This document shows, in pieces, positions 1 to 4,417 of a DNA stretch of 7,932 bases. Below the pieces are notes generated by a model that worked only from the letters and a program-made list of their open reading frames with translations, was not told where the DNA came from and did not search any database. Source of the stretch: Xanthobacteraceae bacterium (GTDB lineage: Bacteria > Pseudomonadota > Alphaproteobacteria > Rhizobiales > Xanthobacteraceae); contig JASHRR010001281.1 of NCBI GenBank assembly GCA_030037185.1, positions 1 to 7,932 on the forward strand, read 5' to 3'. Numbering within the stretch: position 1 is the stretch's first letter; each line of letters opens with the position of its first letter. Made by a program: the position numbers and the translations under genes.

Positions 1-124
1 GTTCGTCGATCCTCACCAGCAGCGCGTTGTTTTGATCGCGGAGATCGTCGTTCGCCCTCAGCAGGGACCGCACCAGTCCCTTCAGGCTTTCGGCGTTGAG
101 CGAATCGATCTCATTGGGCGACAT
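1..124 (-). CDS. IS66 family transposase, N-terminus (partial)
   Basis: The first 41 codons of a transposase read on the minus strand from the ATG at 124-122, and the rest lies off the left edge. The peptide begins MSPNEIDSLNAESLKGLV and continues with a leucine- and charge-rich helix containing LLRANDDLRDQNNALL. This matches the N-terminal leucine-zipper-like segment typical of IS66 TnpC proteins, which drives oligomerisation ahead of the zinc-finger and DDE catalytic domains. Those later domains are not visible here. The assignment rests on recognising this N-terminal pattern. The preceding 80 bases hold no other gene, consistent with the element end lying just upstream. Confidence 0.75.
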   Translation of the reverse strand, partial: MSPNEIDSLNAESLKGLVRSLLRANDDLRDQNNALLVRIDE

Positions 125-204
125 CCTTAGCTTGAATCAGACCGAGCCGACCCGCTCAACGCCTCATCGCTGAGTCACGGCGCCGCAGGGGGGTGAGCAA
201 TTAC
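1..204 (-). mobile_element. IS66-family insertion sequence, 5' end only
   Basis: This is the transposase-proximal end of an IS66-type element that continues to the left of the window. The transposase start lies at 124. Upstream of it the minus strand runs through about 80 non-coding bases to GTAATTGCTCACC (about 204-192), which I take as the terminal sequence because the neighbouring cbiO-like reading frame stops matching its family exactly there. IS66 elements often begin with GTAA. Only tnpC-like coding sequence is visible directly behind this end, with no tnpA or tnpB, which suggests the single-gene subgroup (ISBst12-like). The other end and the target duplication are outside the window or not recognisable, so the boundary is inferred. 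Confidence 0.6.
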
Positions 205-801
205 CCCATCGCTGGAGGAGCTCTTTTGCTTCCGCGATGGTCAACGGGATGTCCGATGACGTTCCACCAGAGGCCTTGCTCAATTCGGCGAAAACCTTCG
301 TCAGCGTTGGGGGTTCGAGGCGAGCGCTCGCGAGCAGCGATTGATTTGTGAGAATGTGGCGCGGCCTGCCATCCGCGATGATCGCCCACTCTGCATGATC
401 ACAACTCTGGTCGCGAGCTCTGCAGCGAGTTCCATATCGTAGGTTACGACGACGAACGTATAGCCATATTCCTCATTCAATCTTTTAATGATTTGCACAA
501 GTTGTCTGGCGGCGGCGGGATCGAGATAGGAGCTCGGTTCATCGAGAAGCATTAGCGGCTGGCGCATAGCGATCAGCCCGGCCAGGCCGATACGCTTCAT
601 TTCTCCGAAGCTGAGCTGATGCACGAAACGCTCGCCAAGATGGCCTATCTCCGCGAGCGCCATCGCGGCCCTCACCACATCGTCGATAATCGGGTGATCC
701 AATCCCAAGTTCCGCGGACCATAAAGCAACATCTTCGTGTACATGGGTACAGAACACTTGGTCGTTCGGGTCCCGAAAAAGCAAGCCCACATACCCCAAT
801 A
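205..801 (-). pseudogene. cbiO-like ECF/cobalt ABC transporter ATPase, broken and truncated
   Basis: This is the C-terminal two thirds of an ATPase of the CbiO/EcfA type, which powers cobalt or nickel uptake with CbiM and CbiQ. Reading from 801 downwards it gives VGLLFRDPNDQVF (Q-loop region), EDVA then GPRNLGL, LSFGEMKRIGLAGLIAM (signature), LMLLDEPSSYLDP (Walker B and D-loop) and VVVTYDMEL (switch), followed by a CbiO-like tail including ILTNQSLLASARLEPPTL and TIAEAKELLQRWG. Two frameshifts are visible: an extra base near 719-725 between EDVA and GPRN, and a missing base near 382-384 before the tail. The Walker A half is absent, because the frame stops matching at about 801 where a repeat-bracketed AT-rich segment begins. 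An IS66 end cuts the 3' side. Key residues are also altered: Q-loop Gln is Arg, LSGGQ is LSFGE, and the switch His is Tyr. It cannot make a working ATPase. No partner CbiM or CbiQ is seen. Confidence 0.85.
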
Positions 802-821
802 ATGGAACTGACTATAAGTAT
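802..821 (+). repeat. 20-bp direct repeat, copy 1
   Basis: ATGGAACTGACTATAAGTAT matches the stretch at 1201-1220 at 19 of 20 positions, in the same orientation. It sits exactly where homology to the cbiO-like gene ends. The pair brackets an AT-rich segment of about 400 bp, as a target duplication or a duplicated end would. In this copy the ATG opens only a nine-codon frame (MELTISMP and stop) with no ribosome binding site, so I do not call a gene. Confidence 0.75.
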
Positions 822-830
822 GCCTTGAAA

Positions 831-870
831 GAAAATAAAATAGGGAGGTCAGATTTGGTCCGACCTCCCT
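831..870 (-). terminator. Rho-independent terminator, minus strand
   Basis: On the minus strand, AGGGAGGTC (870-862) pairs perfectly with GACCTCCCT (850-842). The stem extends inward by G-U, G-C and A-U pairs around a CCAAA loop, giving about 12 pairs. It is followed directly by ATTTTATTTTCTTT. The innermost extra pair is A-C if read as plus-strand RNA but G-U as minus-strand RNA, and only the minus side has the U tract, so the orientation is clear. It would end a transcript coming from about 1000. The truncated cbiO-like remnant lies downstream and would not be transcribed through it. Confidence 0.8.
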
Positions 871-979
871 GTTCTTGCATAAGCCCATGATGAGCTTTTC
901 TAGATTTGGGTGTTGCCTTAGGTGCCCGTGGCCAGACGGGCAATTCGGAATGTACGCCTTCTGTGGTAGATTGGTACTA
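831..979 (-). ncRNA. Candidate small RNA ending at the 831-870 terminator
   Basis: Between the two minus-strand terminators lie about 150 bases with no reasonable reading frame but some structure. A hairpin GCCCGT/ACGGGC (924-929 with 936-941, six-base loop) precedes the terminator hairpin. A transcript starting downstream (minus sense) of the palindromes at 980-1011 would be roughly 120-150 nt and end at the terminator, which is the size and layout of a typical trans-acting sRNA. No promoter is convincing, and I do not recognise the family. The terminator is solid but the existence and 5' end of the RNA are inferred. Confidence 0.3.
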
Positions 980-1011
980 ACAATATTGTCAGATATTAGA
1001 CTTGAAGTCTA
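980..1011. promoter_or_regulatory. Two adjacent short palindromes, possible operator
   Basis: ACAATATTGT (980-989) is a perfect 10-bp palindrome. TAGACTTGAAGTCTA (997-1011) is a perfect 7+1+7 palindrome seven bases further on. They lie in the gap between the end of the first terminated minus-strand unit (1027) and the start of the second candidate unit, where a promoter and operator would be expected. The 997-1011 palindrome could also form a hairpin, but its one-base loop is too tight for RNA, which favours a protein-binding site. No regulator family is assigned. Confidence 0.3.
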
Positions 1012-1026
1012 GCCGCTGTGAAGACT

Positions 1027-1066
1027 AAAGAAAAAGACACCTCTAGGGCCGGACCTAGAAGTGTCT
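1027..1066 (-). terminator. Rho-independent terminator, minus strand
   Basis: On the minus strand AGACACTTCTAGG (1066-1054) pairs with CCTAGAGGTGTCT (1047-1035) over 13 positions around a six-base loop, TCCGGC, followed directly by TTTTCTTT. The single non-Watson-Crick position is a C-A mismatch on the plus strand but a G-U wobble on the minus strand, and the U tract is on the minus side, so the orientation is well supported. It would end transcription entering from about 1150. No protein gene lies upstream of it on this strand, so the natural reading is the 3' end of a small RNA or an attenuator. Confidence 0.85.
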
Positions 1067-1083
1067 GAAGTTTTCCTAGAGGT
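1035..1083 (-). promoter_or_regulatory. Possible terminator/antiterminator switch
   Basis: Three arms occur in minus-strand order. Arm 1 is ACCTCTAGG (1083-1075), arm 2 is AGACACTTCTAGG (1066-1054) and arm 3 is CCTAGAGGTGTCT (1047-1035). Arm 2 with arm 3 is the terminator (13 pairs, one G-U). Arm 1 with arm 3 gives nine perfect pairs and would destroy the terminator. Such mutually exclusive pairing is the layout of an attenuator or riboregulator. It could also be chance, since arms 1 and 2 share TCTAGG. Nothing directly downstream is an intact gene today. Confidence 0.4.
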
Positions 1084-1125
1084 AACAAGTGCCAACCCGG
1101 TGAGAGAGGAACTCCACGAGGTTCT

Positions 1126-1154
1126 ATCCGAGCATGCTGGAGCGACTATGTCAA
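1126..1154 (-). promoter_or_regulatory. Weak candidate promoter, minus strand
   Basis: TTGACA (1154-1149) is a perfect -35 consensus on the minus strand. At a 17-base spacing the -10 would be TCGGAT, and slightly further along are CGGATA or GATAGA, all poor. It is the only reasonable promoter for the transcript ending at the 1027-1066 terminator. Listed as a possibility only. Confidence 0.2.
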
Positions 1155-1200
1155 AGTAAATTTCATTAAATTATCTTGATTACCCGTGTATAATATAAAT

Positions 1201-1220
1201 ATGGAACTGACTATACGTAT
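1201..1220 (+). repeat. 20-bp direct repeat, copy 2
   Basis: ATGGAACTGACTATACGTAT matches 802-821 at 19 of 20 positions. Seven bases upstream is a perfect TATAAT (1189-1194, plus strand), without a good -35. The ATG opens a frame of eleven residues (MELTIRINRPA) then a stop, with no ribosome binding site. Together with copy 1 it marks the edges of the AT-rich segment. Confidence 0.75.
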
Positions 1221-1506
1221 AAATCGACCGGCGTAGAATTGAAGGTGCAGGCCACGAAGCTAATGATGATACGGCAATAACCTGAAAACCGCGCAAACTA
1301 TGAGAACAACAGTAGTTGTTCCTAATATATAGTCCGCCATAGTATAATGCAGCCTGATCAGCGAACATGCGCTCAGTCACTTTTATCGCTTGGCTGGTGG
1401 TAATGATCGCTTTAGAGTGGAGCAAGACAACCCGTCATCAGGCCATCTGTCCGTAGTCCACGCAGACGGCAAATGATGTGGCCATGTCGCAGCCACGGAG
1501 GCAGCA
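1221..1506. other. Non-coding stretch with one 18-bp palindrome
   Basis: No reading frame here resembles a protein. A minus-strand frame of 81 codons (1180-1425) is AT-rich, has no ribosome binding site and matches nothing I know. The one structured item is GAACAAC-AGTA-GTTGTTC (1304-1321), a perfect seven-pair inverted repeat with a four-base spacer, which could be an operator or a hairpin. The last 60 bases become GC-rich and lead into the ribosome binding site of the gene at 1507. I looked for a cobalamin riboswitch here because of the nearby cbiO remnant and did not find one. Confidence 0.5.
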
Positions 1507-2079
1507 ATGGCGATTCATGATCTTCTTCTTGACCCAGCGCGTGTGCGGCTCGCTTCGGTCGGGCCCAGCTCCGCGCCCTTTTTCAGCTTTGCCCTGCTCA
1601 CGCTGGCATGCGCGCTCGCGAGCTTTGCCTTTGCTTGTGCGACACCGTTCGCTGCATTCGCCGTGGTAGCGGCGGAGACGCTGCCTTTGTCGTCAGCGCT
1701 GCTTGTGGTCCTGGCGACCTGGATCGTCAATCAGGGCATCGGGTTCGGCGCGCTTCATTATCCGCACGACACCAACACGGTCCTTTGGGGACTCGCGATC
1801 GGGGCAGCGGCTCTCGCCGCAACCTTGAGTGCAGCAGCAGTGCTGCGGCTCGTGTCCCGGACGAGCGTTACCCTTACGTTCGGCCTTGCCCTGCTCGCCG
1901 CCTACGCGGTTTATAAGCTCGTTCTGTTCGGGGCCACGCCTTTTCTCGGTGGCGAGGGGGCCTTCACCGCAGCGATCGTGGCCCGGATCGGCGCGCAGAA
2001 CGTCTTTTGGCTGATCGGGCTCGTCGCGGCCTCCGAGATTGTGCGGTTGCTCAATCGCCGTTATCGAACCGCATCTTGA
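1507..2079 (+). CDS. Integral membrane protein of unknown function, five predicted TM helices
   Basis: The protein has 190 residues. The start is supported by GGAGG at 1497-1501, five bases ahead of the ATG. After a 20-residue cytoplasmic-looking lead, it has hydrophobic segments at about 24-54, 60-80, 91-114, 121-147 and 150-178, ending in a basic tail (LLNRRYRTAS), so it is an inner-membrane protein. A polar loop between helices 2 and 3 contains HYPHDTN (84-90), the most distinctive motif and a possible metal- or proton-binding site. I do not recognise a named family. The nearby cbiO-like remnant hints at metal transport, but the two are separated by 700 bp and lie on opposite strands, so this is weak. 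The last 40 codons are duplicated, in broken form, at 6281-6393. Confidence 0.8.
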   Translation: MAIHDLLLDPARVRLASVGPSSAPFFSFALLTLACALASFAFACATPFAAFAVVAAETLPLSSALLVVLATWIVNQGIGFGALHYPHDTNTVLWGLAIGAAALAATLSAAAVLRLVSRTSVTLTFGLALLAAYAVYKLVLFGATPFLGGEGAFTAAIVARIGAQNVFWLIGLVAASEIVRLLNRRYRTAS

Positions 2080-2081
2080 CC
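1960..2081 (+). repeat. Source copy of a 122-bp duplicated gene end
   Basis: This segment covers the last 40 codons of the membrane-protein gene plus the two bases after its stop. It recurs at 6281-6393 in the same orientation with six substitutions and a net nine-base deletion. Similarity ends abruptly at both sides, so the duplication moved a gene end rather than a whole gene, unless the rest of the second copy has since been lost. Confidence 0.9.
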
Positions 2082-2388
2082 GTTCGCGCGTCGCGCGCGC
2101 TGGTCACTTTACCTGTGCGATGGGCACACGTTGGCGGCGGTCGAATTCCGCCCAGACACCGTCGTCACCGTCCCTGGGGCGGCTCGCAGCTTTCGAATAC
2201 TCCGTGGCGCTATTCGAAGAAATTCGCGCGTTCGACGCCATTGAGGCTCTCCAACGCATCGAACGGGCTTCACCCACGTGCGGCCTTGACGTAGTATTGT
2301 TACCGCGCCCGCGACCGCAGACGCGGGATCACGCGCGGCGGCGGCACGGACCCTTGTGCAGCCGCATCATGACCGGGAGGAGGTGCCG
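2080..2388. other. Intergenic leader before the cytochrome c' gene
   Basis: I found no protein-like frame in this 309-base GC-rich gap. It carries two inverted repeats: TTCGAATA/TATTCGAA (2192-2199 with 2211-2218) and CCCGCG/CGCGGG (2308-2313 with 2322-2327). A TTGACG (2285-2290) resembles a -35 but no -10 follows. It ends in a strong ribosome binding site, GGAGGAGG (2376-2383), five bases before the start at 2389. No NnrR/FNR-type box, which would point to nitric-oxide control of a cytochrome c', was seen. Confidence 0.5.
2192..2218. promoter_or_regulatory. Inverted repeat TTCGAATA-N11-TATTCGAA
   Basis: Two perfect eight-base arms are separated by 11 bases, placing the arm centres 19 bases apart, close to two helical turns. 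It lies 170 bases upstream of the cytochrome c' start and 110 bases beyond the preceding stop. It could be a dimeric operator. As RNA it would make an eight-pair, AU-rich hairpin with no U tract, so a terminator is unlikely. No regulator is assigned. Confidence 0.35.
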
Positions 2389-2940
2389 ATGTTGCGAACA
2401 ATGCTGCCATCGCCGAGAGGACGCGTACCGGGCGGACTGGTCGCCGCCGCCGGGATGGCGCTGGCGGTTATGGTTGCGCTCCCCGCAAAGGTGCGCAGCG
2501 AGGATCGCGTTCCGGGCTTGACCGGCATCGACCGGTCCGACGACGTCATTGCTGCTCGCCAACTCGTTATGGACGGTATCGAATCCGAGATGATGGTGAT
2601 CGAGCTTGCATTGGAGGGCAAAGCACCGCAGCTCGAGGACCTTAAAGGGCGTGCCGACCGCATCAGCACGCTGCTCACGGCGTTCCCGCATCTCTTCCCG
2701 CCGCAGACAAAACCGGGCAAAGCGGCCGACGGTTCGCCGATCAATACCACGGCGACACCTGCGATTTGGCAGGATTTCGATGCCTTCTACGGCATCGCCA
2801 AAGACGCCGCGACGACGGCCTATGATGCCAGTCAAGCCGGCGCCGCCGAGAAGTTCAGCGAGCAGGCAAAAAAGCTGCGCGTCGCCTGCGATGGCTGTCA
2901 CGCACGGTACATGAAGGTCGAGCCGCCATCGCCGCCGTAA
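2389..2940 (+). CDS. Cytochrome c' family protein
   Basis: The protein has 183 residues. The start is set by GGAGGAGG five bases upstream. Residues 1-37 form an export signal (basic MLRTMLPSPRGR, then a hydrophobic run, cleavage near AKVRSED), so the mature protein is periplasmic. The mature part reads as a four-helix bundle of the cytochrome c' type: helix A around 51-76, AFPHLFPP (98-105), an IWQDFDAF segment (126-133) matching the family's conserved IW-D--F stretch, and near the C-terminus the heme attachment motif CDGCH (167-171). Cytochromes c' are five-coordinate heme proteins that bind nitric oxide and in some species protect against it. That role here is inferred from family only. The proline-rich tail after the heme motif (KVEPPSPP) is slightly unusual. 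No partner oxidase or nitrite reductase is in view. Confidence 0.88.
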   Translation: MLRTMLPSPRGRVPGGLVAAAGMALAVMVALPAKVRSEDRVPGLTGIDRSDDVIAARQLVMDGIESEMMVIELALEGKAPQLEDLKGRADRISTLLTAFPHLFPPQTKPGKAADGSPINTTATPAIWQDFDAFYGIAKDAATTAYDASQAGAAEKFSEQAKKLRVACDGCHARYMKVEPPSPP

Positions 2941-3023
2941 GCCGTTGTGACTGCGGCTCGAATTTTCGGTGTTTTAGCGGTTGCGCGAAGGTAAGTGGGC
3001 GCGCGGTGCCGACCTCACAGCCC

Positions 3024-3111
3024 CTATCGGTGCGTGCGGCCGTGGAATGAGCGGATCGCCCGCAGGAAGTCGATCTTGCGGAACGCCGGCCAGTTCACCT
3101 CGGATAAAGTA
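3024..3111 (-). pseudogene. uppS-like (isoprenyl diphosphate synthase) C-terminal remnant
   Basis: On the minus strand, codons from 3104 to the stop at 3026-3024 read SEVNWPAFRKIDFLRAIRSF followed by HGRTHR. This is the pattern of the C-terminus of cis-prenyltransferases such as undecaprenyl diphosphate synthase, where a WP-F segment is followed by a helix with an RAI-F motif and a basic end. One extra base (3105) separates it from the codons for YF (3111-3106), which would complete the usual YFSEV. Further upstream no similarity is visible, so at least 85% of the gene is missing. A minus-strand frame of 68 codons crosses the same bases in a different phase and is not the gene. Recognition is from a short motif only. 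Confidence 0.45.
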
Positions 3112-3362
3112 GCAGTGACGGAACGTATCATGCTTGCAGAAGATTTTTGAGCCGAACGTGTTCTGCTCTGCGCTAAGCATATCGCGGGTAGATGGCAGGC
3201 GCAGCCGTCCGAAGCAGAGAACTCACAAAGCTGATCGCCCCGGAGGGTTGCTGGACAATATATTTTAATTACAGTCGAATTTTGTCAGCTCGTTTGCAGC
3301 TTTTACATCTACGATACCCGCAATCGAAGTGGCGACGAGTGAATAGTGGGAGGGCGAGCGCG
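3112..3362. other. Non-coding leader of the 3363 gene
   Basis: No gene is seen. The reading frame of the 3363 gene is open back to about 3192, but the added residues are not protein-like for this family and would push the signal peptide inside. The part at about 3250-3310 is AT-rich and a plausible promoter region, though no clear -35/-10 pair stands out. GGGAGGG (3348-3354), eight bases before the ATG at 3363, is the ribosome binding site that decides the start. Confidence 0.5.
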
Positions 3363-4220
3363 ATGGTCGGGCTGGCTGATTCCGCATGGCAAAGAGCAAT
3401 GATCGCGAGCCTGTGGATCTTTCTTTCCAGTATTGTGCCCACGCTCGCGCAAGATGAAATAACCACGAGCACAGGTGTACCCGATTTTTCATCAAACCAA
3501 GTCGGGTGGGTTGGGCTTAACGGCGGTGGCCCGTTCTTCGAGCCTGTTCCGGGTCGTCTGCCGCCCGTCACCCAGGATCCGGCACATCCCTTCGTTCCCA
3601 ACGGCGTCGGCGGGCAACCGACATTTCGGATCGCTGATCTCAGCAATCCGAACCTGAAGCCTTGGGTGAAGGAGCATATGAAAAAGGACAACGACGAAGT
3701 GCTGGCCGGTAAAATCGCGTTTACTGCCGGATCAAGCTGCATGCCGCTGGGCGTTCCTGGTTTCATGAGTCAGGGTGGCCCGAACCCCCTTTACTTTCTG
3801 CAGACGCTGAAGAAAGTCTGGATCATCGTTCCGAGCAATCAGCAGGTCCGCCACGTCTACATGGACGTGCCCCATTCGGCCAATCCAACGCCATCATGGT
3901 ACGGCGAGTCGGTCGGCTACTATGAGGGGGACACGCTTGTCATCGACACCATTGGGCTGAGCAATAAAGCGGTCCTCGACGTTTACCGTACACCGCACAC
4001 CGAGAAGCTGCACGTCGTTGAGCGCTGGAGAATGACTGACGGCGGTCAGATGATGGAAGCGACCTTCACGGTGAAGGATCCAGACGCATTCTATCAGCCG
4101 TGGTCGGGAATGCGGCGTTACCGGCGCGCGCAGCGGGAGGTCAGCGAAGACATCTGCGCCGAAAACAACCAGCATTTGTTCGACTATCATATCCCGGTCG
4201 CGAATGACCCGGACTTCTGA
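3363..4220 (+). CDS. Secreted protein of an uncharacterised, widespread family
   Basis: The protein has 285 residues starting at the ATG eight bases after GGGAGGG. Residues 1-30 are a signal peptide ending PTLAQ before DEI. The mature part has FFEPVPGRLPPV (58-69), a central domain with TAGSSCMPLG (121-130), and the recognisable core ESVGYYEGDTLVIDTIGLS (182-200), followed by RTPHTEKLHVVERWR (209-223), an ATFTVKDPDAFYQPW stretch (233-247) and CAENNQ (265-270). This GDTLV-DT-G/PHT--LHV-ER/DP-A---PW pattern recurs in many exported hypothetical proteins of Proteobacteria and Acidobacteria, usually with no function assigned. Cys126 and Cys265 could form a disulfide. A second, diverged copy ends at 7704 on the opposite strand. 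The gene stands alone: 422 bp from the cytochrome c' and 197 bp from the PepSY gene. Confidence 0.85.
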   Translation: MVGLADSAWQRAMIASLWIFLSSIVPTLAQDEITTSTGVPDFSSNQVGWVGLNGGGPFFEPVPGRLPPVTQDPAHPFVPNGVGGQPTFRIADLSNPNLKPWVKEHMKKDNDEVLAGKIAFTAGSSCMPLGVPGFMSQGGPNPLYFLQTLKKVWIIVPSNQQVRHVYMDVPHSANPTPSWYGESVGYYEGDTLVIDTIGLSNKAVLDVYRTPHTEKLHVVERWRMTDGGQMMEATFTVKDPDAFYQPWSGMRRYRRAQREVSEDICAENNQHLFDYHIPVANDPDF

Positions 4221-4243
4221 GCCGGCCACGAACTTCGGCCGGC
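4221..4243. terminator. GC-rich hairpin directly after the stop codon
   Basis: GCCGGCC-N9-GGCCGGC forms a perfect seven-pair stem starting at the base after the TGA of the preceding gene. No U tract follows on either strand, so it is not a classic intrinsic terminator. It may still act as a pause site, a Rho-assisted end or an mRNA-stabilising hairpin. Position and stem strength are seen directly, the role is inferred. Confidence 0.5.
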
Positions 4244-4417
4244 AACGCGGTCGCCACGCGGCAGGCTGTTGTTCGAGGTAGACCCGCTGGGACCGGCACG
4301 CGGTTAGCTCGGTTTCGGTCATAGCACTGTCGGGGCTTTGAAAGGACGCGCCTTTGCAATTCCACGCGCAATGCGTCCGCCGAATATGCTCGAAAGACCC
4401 TTACGCTCGGACGCGCC

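Larger units (their letters stand above)
1027..1122 (-). ncRNA. Candidate small RNA or attenuated leader ending at 1027
   Basis: A transcript of about 90-100 nt would run from around 1120 to the strong terminator at 1027. Upstream of it is a -35-like TTGACA (1154-1149) with only a poor -10 at the proper distance. The 5' part can fold by GTG/CAC and GAG/CTC pairing (about 1118-1101) with a bulge. The middle contains ACCTCTAGG (1083-1075), able to pair with the 3' arm of the terminator. There is no open frame of note. I considered known alphaproteobacterial families (AbcR/alpha-r15, ROSE, suhB) and could not match it from memory. Confidence 0.35.

Noticed and set aside
301..888. A 195-codon minus-strand frame starting with an ATG at 888
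   Set aside because: Its N-terminal 60 codons lie in the AT-rich island and across the minus-strand terminator. Only the part from GPRNLGL onward is homologous to CbiO, and it is out of frame with the Q-loop region and with the C-terminal tail. It is a chance fusion through a pseudogene.
802..1236. Two MELTI leader peptides, one in each 20-bp repeat
   Set aside because: Both copies open with ATG GAA CTG ACT ATA but stop after 8 and 11 residues, have no ribosome binding site, and diverge immediately after the repeat, so the likeness comes from the DNA repeat rather than from a coding role.
1441..1506. Cobalamin riboswitch upstream of the membrane-protein gene
   Set aside because: The nearby cbiO remnant made this worth checking, and GCAGCCACGG resembles part of a B12 box, but no full conserved core or supporting stems could be traced.
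2329..2901. A 190-codon minus-strand frame opposite the cytochrome c' gene
   Set aside because: It is a shadow of GC-rich coding sequence. The plus strand has the CDGCH heme motif, signal peptide and ribosome binding site.
2974..3180. A 68-codon minus-strand frame overlapping the uppS-like remnant
   Set aside because: It lies in a different phase from the recognisable prenyltransferase codons except for two residues, and has no family match.
3192..3362. N-terminal extension of the secreted protein back to an ATG at 3192
   Set aside because: It adds 57 residues ahead of a clear signal peptide, while a strong ribosome binding site sits eight bases before the ATG at 3363.
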